NCBI GenBank assembly: GCA_036346395.1
Contig: CM070604.1
Span: forward strand, 806,001-870,000
Source of the DNA: Hsuehochloa calcarea
Taxonomy: Eukaryota; Streptophyta; Magnoliopsida; Poales; Poaceae
Reading direction: 5' to 3'
DNA length: 64,000 bases
Below the pieces are notes generated by a model that did not search any database, was not told the origin of the DNA, and saw nothing but the letters and a program-made list of their open reading frames with translations. Position 1 is the stretch's first letter. Each line of letters starts with the position of its first letter. The translations under genes and the position numbers were made by a program. Shown here one piece after another: positions 46,915 through 57,074 of the stretch.

Positions 46915-49350
46915 TAGGGCGCATGGTCGTGTCGCTTGCCGGGACGACGTAGATGATCCTCAGGGAATGTGAACCTGTCCGGGGAGTGGCGTACGTCTCG
47001 AAGGCCGTAGTAGGGGCCCTGTCTGGGAGGCGAATCTGGGGTGATCTCATCGTGGCGGTCCGGCTGAGGCCCGAGCATGTCGTCCACCCACTGGTGCTCT
47101 TCCTGCGGGAAGCGTACAGGGTGAGTTAGTCATTGCTTTTGTACGACGGGAAAATTGGTGTTAGTACGTTCACGTGTACCTGAGTAGGCTGTTGTGTTGA
47201 CGAGGACCCTCCTGGCCAGTCTGAGCCGTAGTGCTGCACGGTGTACCCTCCGTACGTGTCGCCGAACCACTGGTCGCGCTCCCGGAGGTGTGATTGAACG
47301 CCGTGCGAAGAAGCCCAGTCCTGCGCCTCCCTCCGTGATGACGATGGTTGCAGCAGAGTGCTGTCCCCTCGCAACTGCTGCAAGAATAAAGGGTAATGTC
47401 AGATACGTCCGAAATGAGTGTATGGAAAGGTACTCACGACAAGAACCGGTTGACAGATGACATACCTGTGGCTCGAGGCGGGTCGGGGCCGAGCGACCGT
47501 AGCTCCGACGACTCCCGGAGTGCGACGGGCGTGCGGAGGGCGGTGCTGACGGAGGTGCGGAGGGCGGAGGTGGTGGAAGGTACCCGCCACGTACGCGATG
47601 CTGCACGTGAACGTCGCTGTGGCGACCACAAGTTATGGATCTAATCGCATAACTTACATCCTCGCGCATCGTGCGCATCGCGCCTATGATACGATCCATT
47701 GTGTTGGGGTTTCCACGGTCTATAGCTTCAGTGAGCTGGTTGCGGACACGCTCCAAGCGGTAGTGCTGCACGAAAACCGATAGTAAGTGCGAAAAGTGTT
47801 GCTGAAGGAGAATTATGCGAAGAATGTTTTACCGTCTCGTCGCGCGGGCCGCCGGTGACGGTCCGGACCACTAGTACGACGTCGTCTCGCATGGCGCCCA
47901 TCGACGCCGCGCGCCGCCCGAGAAGCTCGCACCTAGTGCGCGGAATGTACCACCGCAAGTACGCCGCGTACGTCTGGATGGCGTAGCCGCGAAACTCCAG
48001 CACCACGTCCGTCGTAGCCCTGTCAATCCACATCGCCGCCCGTGGCCGCCAGATTCGCCTCGATCGTCGCTCCTCGCCCTCTCCTCGTGCGCTCGCAATT
48101 GAATTTACATGTCAGAAAATCTTACTAAAAATGCCCTCAAAATAACATCAAATAATGACATACCGGTGAGCCTTTCTTTGTGAGAGGTCGTCCGTGGCGG
48201 TGGAACCTCTGGTAAAGGCCGAATTGCCTCATGACCATTGCGGGTTGTCTTTGCTTTCGACCATGTGCGAGAAGACCAAGTGACAGGTCGTCATCCAGAG
48301 TGCCTCGTCCAGAGTGCACTGGGACGATAATCCGAAGGGGGCCGTGTCGTGAAGGAACGGTGCTGTCCATGGCCACCAGATGACCTCGTCCTCGTGGAGA
48401 GTCTCGAAAAGGTTATGGAACTCTGGGTATACGCGCCTCGGTCTCTCCCTAGCCCACCCTAGGGTAGCACGTGTCCAACGTGTTCCCATCGTAGGCCCGT
48501 CGACGGGGTCGTCCCCTGCAGCGTCCCCGTAAAGCTCGGTGGTCACCTGGTAAGGGTGCACGCTGGTGCGGAAGTACGGTCGGCCTACTGGAAAGTGCTC
48601 CCACGACCATAACTGTAGGAGGGCGTAGCACACCGCGAGGACTGGCTCCTCGCCCGTGCTGCGCTGACAAGCGTCACACAACCCTCGGTAGGTGGCGCAA
48701 AGCACTGCAGAGCCCCAATCATCTTGTGGAACCTCGTCGGGCGGCGCCCGCGAGATCGTGCGGATGGATGTAGCTCGGGTACACGCAGTCTCCCTGCGTG
48801 GTAGGAAACAGGATCCATCCGAACAAGAACAACAGGTACGCGACTAAATGTGTCCTCACTTCCTCCTGAGTCGCATGCTCGGGGCAGATCATGTACCGCC
48901 GCAGCCAGGAATGTGGCACACCCGACACGTTCGCAGCAACCGGGTCACCAAATCTGTCAGCCAAACGGACCTTCCAGTCTACTGCCCTCGGAGGGGGCAC
49001 TACTGGAAGACCACGAAGAGGTAGACCTGTAAGCAGAGACACGTCCTCCAGAGTAATGGTCATCTCCCCCCATCGGAAGTGGAAGGTGTGAGTCTCCGGT
49101 CTCCAACGGTCCACGAGCGCAGACAGGAGTGCCGCGTCAAACTGCAGCGCGTGCGGGAGGTCCAACATCCGGGCGAGGGGCAGGAGCCCGGTCTCCCGAA
49201 GCCTGGGGACGTACCGCTCGTCAAGGGGCCATCTCTCTCTGGGGGCGCTCAGGACCAGGCTCGGAGGGCCGACGCCGGCAGACCACGCCCGGCAACGGTG
49301 TCCCACATCGGCGGCAGGTCGGCGGCTCGTCTGCGTCGTCAACTGGAGCC
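46915..49350 (-). CDS. Plant mobile domain (PMD) protein inside MULE
   Basis: Multi-exon PMD gene. On the minus strand: N-terminal block LDERYVPRLRETGLLPLARM, FRWGEMTITLEDVSLLTGLP, VPHSWLRRYMIC and YLLFLFGWILFPTTQGD (about 49350-48770); WGSAVLCATYRGLCDACQRS, LLQLWSWEHFPVGRP and TLDEALWMTTCHLVFSHMVE (48710-48250); YLRWYIPRTRCELLGRR (48033-47840); a helical exon HYRLERVRNQLTEAIDRGN (47771-47650); a Pro/Ser-rich exon (47590-47465); and a final exon (47107-46915) ending GKRHDHAP-stop. Splice-like borders separate the blocks. A shift of frame is needed between YPSYIHPHDLAG and DDWGSAV near 48720-48780, so the gene may carry one break or a small intron. Unlike the copy at 4.3-6.9 kb it has no stop in the core. 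Function is unknown; host PMD proteins act in transposon silencing and genome stability. Confidence 0.7.
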
Positions 49351-49572
49351 TGCGCCATCTCCTGCCAACAGGGAAACAACATGTCAGTGCACGCATGTAA
49401 AACATATTATGTGACACAGGAAAATAAGGCAAGACATACGATAAAAAAATTCAACAATACAATATGATCATAATGAGTTAACAACAAACCCGGACAACTT
49501 AACAAGTACTACATAAAGGCATGGATAAACAGCAACAGAGTCCATCAAAGACATTGAAATAAGCAAGCGACA

Positions 49573-52300
49573 TCACGACGTAGTAATTACATCTTCCTCA
49601 CTACGATTGCACCGCTTGTGCCGGGTCATTTGGGCGTGGTGATGGAGTGCCCATGATCTTACCGCGAACGGGTCGGCGAACTTCGTGTTCGTATTGGCCG
49701 TCGTCCATGTCGTTCGGATGCGTCGGGACTGTCGTCTTCCACGGCCGGGGTGCTTTAGTGCGTCGTCGGGCACCCACTTCACCTGTCCCAGCCAAAGGTC
49801 CCTGTAGTGCGTGTCCAGCCCGTATGAATGGAACTCAGCACTCCAAGTTGCATACAGGTGGTGGATGTCATAGTACTCGGAGATGTAACGCTCCGAGGCT
49901 TGCCGCCACGCCGCGCATGCCGCGTACACATGGGAGCATGGTTTGTGCAGAAGCTGCGGCTTGTTGCAGGTGCACGACGCTTCTTCACCAATCGTGCAGA
50001 CCTGCTTACGATCCCCTCTAACATGGCCCATCACGTACTTCTCCCTGAGCCTGATCTCGAACTTCTGCCTGACGCCATCCATGGTACGAGCGGTGTGCGA
50101 TCGAGCCTTGCTGATCTTATTCTCCATGTAGGCATGCATTACTTCGGAGAATTGCTTCCCGTCCTCCAAATGCTTCTTGGCCATCATGGCTCTGTTGACA
50201 AAGTATCCGATGGTACGGTTCGGCTCTCCTCCACGATCGCGTTGATCGGCAGAGATCGGACACCCTTCAAAGACACCGTTGTACACCTCCGACATGTTGG
50301 TCGTCATGATCCGTACCTTGCACCGTCCCGTGTCGTGCGGCAGGACCATTTCTCCAGTCAGTGCGTGCGAGTTAACCCATCGTGTGAACTCCCCAACTCG
50401 CGGACCCTCTAGCCGCCCCCGCCTCGGCATGCGCCGAGTCCCTTACATGCTTCGGTCTCCTCATCGATTTGTCTCCACACCGCTTGAACTTCCTCCTTTG
50501 GTTACGCATGCGAGCTTCTTGAACATCTTCATGAGGTCCTTGTTCAAACCTTGTGTGGAAGTTGGCGCGAGATGCCTCATGCACCAACGGCTCCTAACAT
50601 CGTTCCACCGTACGGCGGTGCGTCCCATTTTGCATCATGCACAACGCAGACAACAAGCCGACATTGCGATCCGAGATGACACATACATCCGCCGATCTTG
50701 CACGACCTTTGCTTCACATTGCACAGGAACCACGGCCCGACTCTCCGTGTTCTCGCTCTCAACAATCGCGAACGCCACGGGACTAAGCGGTCATTCGCGA
50801 CGGCCGCAGCGGCGGTGAGGATGGTACCCTGCACTTCCACATAGGAAGGTACCATCCATCGTGAGCACGGGACGACAATGTTTGAACCCTTCGATCGCTG
50901 ACGGAAGGCCCGAAGACCCTTTCAAGAACAAAACAATTGGGCCCCTCCGTCGGATGCACCCGCCAAGCTTGTTTACGACGTCCGGGATTAGATTCCGCGA
51001 TTTGATGCGATAATCTTGGTACTAGGTTGTAAGCCTCTTGAATGTGCCGAACATTCGCTCCGAACTCTGCGTTTCGCACGCCATGCCGTCTTGTAGCCGA
51101 TGGGAATCCCACCATATTGGCAACATCCGCCGCCAGGAGCTTTGGCGAAATGGACACATCTGCGGCGACGAGGTGGCTTATCAAGCGGCAACATACGAGG
51201 GCGTCATGTTGCGGTGCTCGTAGCGGCTCGGCTAACTCGCATGTGTGGTCCTTCAAAGACCGTTATCAGGAAGCCCATGGCGTGATGCGTGAACCTCTGC
51301 GCACGGACCTTGCCAAAGACAGATTCATCAACACACCGACGATGTACGTGTCGGGTTGGACCTCTGCACCGATCGTCCGTCCGATGTTAACGGCGTATCT
51401 TGCAATAGCTTGTTGTGCGGCGATCTTATCGAAAGCGCGGTTTACGGCGGTGGTGTCCTCATGGAACCCCACTCCGCACCCTCCGGACGTGGCGTAACCG
51501 GCGATGTCATCGCAACATCGCCCAATCGTGAGGGGCGTAAGCAATGTCGATGGTTACAAAACCACCAATCGCACCTCCCGCAGCAGCTTCTCCGTCTTCG
51601 TGCGTCTTAGAACTAGTTGTTTCGACGTCCTCCTCGCTTTCCACCTCATCCACGGTCGGTCGGTACTCGTGACAATCAATACGGTGACCACCATCTCTCC
51701 GCCGCCGTTGGGCTCAAAATTGACCGCGCGCCTCGGTCTCCATCGCCCACGTCTCCTCCGAGCTCGCAGACCAACGCAAGCTCCTCCTCACCAGCAGCCT
51801 CACCTTCACGGAACCACCCGCGCGGATGTCCCGTGCTCTCCAAGAATCGAGCGTAGACCATCGGCGCGCGCATATATCGCGGCGGGGTTGCAAACAACCC
51901 CATGTAGTTGGCCCATGAAGCGCCACATGTGACCTTCATAAGTTGCCAAACGGTCTCGCCGCACCACCCACCACCGAGGCATACAACGCCTCGATCGCGC
52001 AGCTTCTTCCTTCGATGGCGCGATCGAACGCGGATCGCACGCACCGCCTTAGCTCCGAGAGGCTCATGTCCTTGAGCCGCGCCGGATCACGGTGCGGTGA
52101 CAATTTGACAGTCCGCACCAGACGGTCCGTCGCGTCGAGACCGTCCCGTGGAACACGAATGATCTTGAATTTCCGCCATAAAGTACCTAACACATGTGCA
52201 TATGAAACCATCGAATTATTTATGGATTTTTTGTCGTAATGAACGCTTCTACAAATTTGGTTATGCCCATCGCATACGAACGTTTTGTCGTACATGTTTT
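49573..52300 (-). pseudogene. Mutator-like transposase, frameshifted
   Basis: The C-terminal 285 residues are one open frame (50430-49573). It contains TTNMSEVYNGVFEG (substrate-domain motif usual in MULE transposases), YFVNRAMMAKKH and a SWIM zinc finger (CTCNKPQLLHKPCSHVYAAC). Upstream the frame is broken several times: HTCELAEPL lies in 51256-50783, while the first catalytic Asp block (TMDGTF, then VEVQGTILTAAAAVAND) and the following AFAIVESE-like block are split between frames near 50870 and 50780. Further N-terminal pieces (RKFKIIRVPRDGLDA and others) lie at 52295-51300 in shifting frames. The protein is not translatable as it stands. Confidence 0.85.
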
Positions 52301-53400
52301 CAATCCCGATTGGAGTTCGTATGATTTTTCTATCAATGAAATGTCCAAGCTAATATTATTTCTAGTATAAATAATCCATAGCCTATTCTATGTTACACTT
52401 GTAAATTTCTGTGGTACTACATAGTTACAAATTTTTAACTAGTTCGATATTACGATTGCAAAAATAATTCACTTGAAATTCTTATTGCATTTCTACGCTT
52501 CCATACCCGAGTTAGACCTAACTTACACCAAAGACATGTGTGGTCCACGACAAGGTATTCTTTTTCATTAAATTTCAGATTTAAAAACTTCTTGAGAGGT
52601 GCGTCAGTTTCTCATTCTAGCGGTGTAATGTGTAGTACATGCACGAACGCGATATGCCCGATCAAGAGTACATATACAAAGCGTTCAGTGGGTCTATTTC
52701 TATTTTGCTTAATGACCTCCGAAAATTTTGCTATTTTATGACCAAGTTCATGAAACTATAAAAATACCCAAAGGAAATTTACAACACTACTAGCAACATG
52801 TCCATTAAGTCAACTAATTACGGCATAATGACATTGTTAACTACTAGGTCTTCAAAATAAACTAACTACACAACTAAAACTACTCTGTTGCTATAATTCA
52901 TCTAATTGCATCCTAATCACATTGCTAAAACTACCGATAATACTAATTGAATGCGAATGACATTTACCTTTTCTAGGTGCTCGCAGCAGCTTCAAAGCTT
53001 ATTTTCTACGTGCTCGTGATTTTTCCGACTCGTAGATTTTTTTCACAAAATTTTTTCCACTCCAAACGTGTCGACGAGCGGTGAGGAGCCTCCTCACTGG
53101 CTCCTCCCTTTATAGCGCGCATAGCGTCCGGGCTTAGCACTGGCGCTGCTTGTGGTCTGCTATAGCGCCGGGCCAGCCCCGGCGCAGCCATGCTGTGCAC
53201 AGCAGCCAGCAGCGCCCGAGGCAGGCCGGCGCGACGCTGCTGCAATGCGCGCAGCGTGGCTGCGCGTGGGACCCAGCGCAAGCGCCGCGCCGGCGGCGCC
53301 TGCGCGCGCGCGTCGTGTGGCAGCGTGGGCAAGCGTCCGGGTCGCGCGCGCCCCATGGGCACAGGTGCGGCCGCCCGCCCCACCAGGGCAAGACGCAAGT
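52301..53400. other. MULE right-hand non-coding part
   Basis: AT-rich from 52300 to about 52980, then a GC-rich block (53100-53400, many GCGC runs) leading into the right TIR. Long open frames in the GC-rich block are compositional; no family was recognised. Confidence 0.5.
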
Positions 53401-53633
53401 CTTGCCCACAGGGACAACAGACACCTTAGGTGCCGCCGTCCCCAACAACAACAACAGTTCTTGGTTGTCGCGACGGGACGAGACCAAGTCTTCGCCGTCC
53501 GACGGCGACAACTAGGTCTTCGCCGTCCGGACGGCAAAGACTCGCCTGTGGGAGCTACTTTTGGAATTTTTGAACTTATGAGGCTATTTTTGGAATTTCT
53601 ATTGCGCAATGAGGCTAATTTAGTCCAGAATTC
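53401..53633 (-). repeat. Right TIR of large MULE
   Basis: Inverted partner of 43199-43430, ending CCAGAATTC. Confidence 0.9.
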
Positions 53634-53642
53634 AGTTCAGGC
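53634..53642 (+). repeat. Target-site duplication, right (large MULE)
   Basis: AGTTCAGGC, identical to 43190-43198. Confidence 0.92.
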
Positions 53643-54109
53643 AGCTCCCTAGCGTAGCTGCACGAGTCACGGCCTAGTCCTAGTAGGGGCTCTAGGAGGA
53701 GGAGCAGCAGCAGCAGCGGCGCCTGCCGTAGCTGTTTTATTTCTCTTATCTGCTCCACTAACATTTTTGTGTACGTTGTATTACATGCTGCCGGTAGAAT
53801 TTGATATGTAATTTCATATATTAAAACTCTATTGGTAGATGTTTAGAAGTACATTCGATTCATATTCATTTTAACAAATACAAATGCGATATAACCACGA
53901 TTCAATTCGTACTCTGTCCGTTTTCCCCCTACCAATACAGGAAGGTTGAACTAGTTAGATTATGTCTCTGGGGACTTACACTGAGACCTTGTCTGGATGG
54001 GGTACGAAATGGATACTGTCTTGCCATATCCATATGAAGAAGCACTACACTAATGCACATGAATTGGAGCCAGGGGCAGAACAAAAGAGCCCGGTGGGGT
54101 AAAAAAAAG

Positions 54110-54480
54110 TGGGGGATATACACACACACACACTTACTCCCACCTCTGATGTACCACTTAAAAGAATTTGATATACTCATTTATCACTTTGTGTATACTC
54201 ATATACTAGTTATAAGATACTCCAATGCGAACGACATGAAAAAAATACAAAAGATTCCATAGTTTTTAGCATATTTTACAAATACCTTCATATTCACATA
54301 TACAAAATTATACATATCACCTCTAAAAATATATAAATACCATATAAGTGGACTTATATACTCGTATACTACACAGACATACTCTCGGTTGCACAAGACA
54401 CTCCCTACGTTGTGAGATACGAAATATGGAGTAGCTACACCCGGGAGTAGCAAAAAAAAGGATATATATATATACACACA
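54110..54480. mobile_element. Second copy of the TA-bounded MITE family
   Basis: It shares TGTACCACTTAAA, TGTGTATACTCATATACTAG and TTATAAGATACTCCAATG with 31680-31790. It is bordered by a CA repeat on the left and TATA/CACA repeats on the right. Confidence 0.55.
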
Positions 54481-54482
54481 CA

Positions 54483-54540
54483 CGGTCAAGATTGATATTT
54501 GCACCTTAGCACTCAATTACCCATTTGCACTATATATGTT
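54483..54540 (+). mobile_element. Fragment of the 9.6-kb MITE family
   Basis: GGTCAAGATTGATATTTGCA, CACCTTAGCACTCAATTACCC and TTTGCACTATATATGTTC match the right end of the element at 9618-9874 with several changes. Confidence 0.6.
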
Positions 54541-56812
54541 CATATATATATATATATACACACACACACGCACGCGCGGACACGTGGTCCAGGTTCATCG
54601 CTAATGATACTAATGTTGATGTGCTTCATTGCTAATAATATTGCGGTTCATCGCTTTACGAGCTTGAAAGATCGTAAGTACTAAAAGGTAATGTATTTAC
54701 TTAACTACTTTCATTTGATCATTCTACTATTTTTACTTGATAATTCTAAGACATTTTGTTATCTCTTTTTTAGGTTATTGAGGTTGGATAATGTATTTTG
54801 CTAATACAACCATCTTTTGTTCCTTAATTCCTTTATTTTGGTAAGCCTGTTAATCGATAGTTCTTTATCATTGTACATTGTCGTCGGTTATATGGAATTA
54901 TTGATGTTAAAAGTAGTTGTACGCATTACTATTTAGGATAATATTACTTAAAATTTTTATATGTTGTCATATGTATAGTAAAATAGTAAACCCAGGTTAA
55001 ATACGTTACAGCTCCGCCCCTAATCGGAGCAGAGTCCTCAGAGTCTCATTCCAACCTATCCGCACCAAACCAAGTGTATATGAACATACGAAGTACAAGC
55101 CAATACAAAAGATATTTGAATCCACCAATTCATCAGCACAAGATAAGAAATTTCGTGAGTTTCAACAATTTTGTGTACGCCTGCTAGCCGAAAAACGCCA
55201 CCGTACACATATGCATGGAGAGGCAGAGCAATAAACAGGAGGGATTGAGAGATGTACAGTGCATAGGTCCGAGGAGCGATATCTACCGTCTGTTTCATAA
55301 AAAATTGAAATTCAAAATGAATAATCACAATATTTTTACTGTAATATTTTCCAAACACTAATTACACAGCTAGTGCAGACGTCCTTAATTGGTCGTTCAC
55401 AGGCACACAGCTTTTGTCCCAGACGACAGAAAAAGAGAGAGAGAGGCGTAGCAAGTACCCAAATGCACTCTGGGTCTTCAAAATCCCCATCGAATCGAAT
55501 GCTGCAGGGAAAATAAGAGCAAAAAGGTCCTCATCGTAGATGCTTTTGGAGCAAGGAAGCACTTGCTCCTTCCATGCACCAGAGCACCACTAGTAGTGCC
55601 GAACTAATCCGATTTGATGTAGCGCAACGACGAGTTACCATTGTTTGAGTAGATCAGTCCACCAGGTGGTGGATCGTGTCCCCCCGACTCGAAGTACAAT
55701 GCTATTGATCCGATCTAGATATGGCACGACACCTCTCTGACCTAAAACTTATTGGTCGCGATCGTCTTCCTCTCGGCGCTGGCCCTCCCAGCGGGCTACG
55801 CCTCCTTCTCCTTGGGCGGCGGCAGATGCGGTTTCTTGAGCATCCGAGTCATGAGCTCAAGGTAGTCCGCTGCCCTCGACCTCCTCCTCCCCCCTTCCCC
55901 TTTTCAGTGGCCTCTGCGTCCACTACAAAGCGAGCGTGCGGAATCACATGCGGACATGGGTTAGTGGCTGAGCCCACGGACCGACACGCATGCCTCGGTT
56001 TATTTGCAGGGCCAACCAGACAGTGTCTGAACGGGCCTATGCCGGGCAGCTCCGTTTGGACATCTCCATGTTTGGGAATTCTCGCGTGAATCACCTAACC
56101 ATGAACGACGCATTCCAAGAAAGGCCCAAGCAGTATGATTAAATAAATTTGCTACACAACATTTGACTGTTTTATTTTGTCAAAATAGTCGAATTTTTAT
56201 CCGTCCGATATACTCTGATATTTGCACTTATTCTTATCTGATGAATTAGATCCAACTTTATTGTGATTTTTTATTTTTAAAATTTTGTTGGTATAAAATT
56301 TTATTTTTTATTTTTATCTTTGCTCAATCTCTCAAAATATATACTACATTTTGAATTATGTGGTGGAAATATGAGTTACTAATACTTTCGAGAAAAATTA
56401 CAATGATCAAAAATAAAAATTACATAAATAATCTACTATAATTTATACATAATAAAGTTATAAATAAAATAAATTTTAACTGGTTTAGACCGAGAAAACA
56501 GTTATAAATAGACCCAAATTCAACGGAATTTCGCTGGATTTTTTTTCCCTTTCATAGGAAGCGGGTCACTCCCGCGTTCCAAGTAGGACCTATGTTACCG
56601 CAAGTTTATACTAGCGCGTATCGCCTGGAGGGTGAAGAGGAAGAACACCGAGTCCACGGAAGCCTAGAGCTGGTGCTAGTCTCCCCCTGGAACGAGGGCA
56701 AATGATGCCCCTGTCGCGTCGTCCTCCCATCTCCCGTCCCTTCCAAAGCTGGCCGAAGCTTGCATTACGCCGTGGGAGTACGTACGCCTCCGTCAGCCGT
56801 ACGCCGCGCGCC

Positions 56813-56855
56813 CATAAATACACAGGTCCGGTTCCGGTTCCGGTTCCGGTTCCGG
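56813..56855 (+). promoter_or_regulatory. Possible TATA box and CCGGTT repeat of FON1-like gene
   Basis: CATAAATA at 56813-56820 lies about 255 bp before the ATG. It is followed at once by four tandem CCGGTT units and a partial fifth (56828-56855). TATA use is inferred from position only. Confidence 0.4.
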
Positions 56856-57074
56856 CGCGTACTGATTCGTGGAGTGGCGACCGAATCCACGCGGATTCAG
56901 CCACTCCGTTCGAAAGTAAGCGAAGCGAGCCATCTATTGGCTGCTCTGGCACCGATTCCATTTCCATATGCCCATTCCCTCCTCCACCTCCTCCCTTTTA
57001 TTCCCACCTCCACTCGCCTCCGCTCCTCTCCTCTCCACTCATCCCACCACCACCGCCGCCTCGCCCCAGCCGCA

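Larger units (their letters stand above)
43199..53633. mobile_element. Mutator-like element, 10.4 kb, with PMD and GRF genes
   Basis: Exact borders are visible. The left end GAATTCTGGACTAAATTAGC recurs inverted at the right end, with near-identity for about 90 bp and weaker matching to about 230 bp. A perfect 9-bp duplication (AGTTCAGGC) flanks both ends. Content, all on the minus strand: Mutator transposase remnant (52.3-49.6 kb), plant-mobile-domain gene (49.35-46.9 kb) and a GRF-type zinc-finger gene (46.57-46.10 kb). A ~61-bp tandem array lies at 45.2-45.65 kb. Near-identical outer TIRs and a perfect duplication suggest a fairly recent insertion, yet the transposase is frameshifted. PMD domains are known as passengers of plant transposons including Mutator-like elements. 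Confidence 0.93.
53643..56800. other. Intergenic region upstream of the FON1-like gene
   Basis: No gene recognised. It holds two MITE-related pieces (54110-54480 and 54483-54540) with CA/TA microsatellites, AT-rich DNA, and at 55785-55880 on the minus strand a short exon-like frame (see findings). 56100-56520 is AT-rich and featureless. Confidence 0.5.

Noticed and set aside
53006..53652. Several 120-166-residue open frames in both strands
   Set aside because: They lie in the GC-rich subterminal part and TIR of the large MULE and are open in most frames because of composition.
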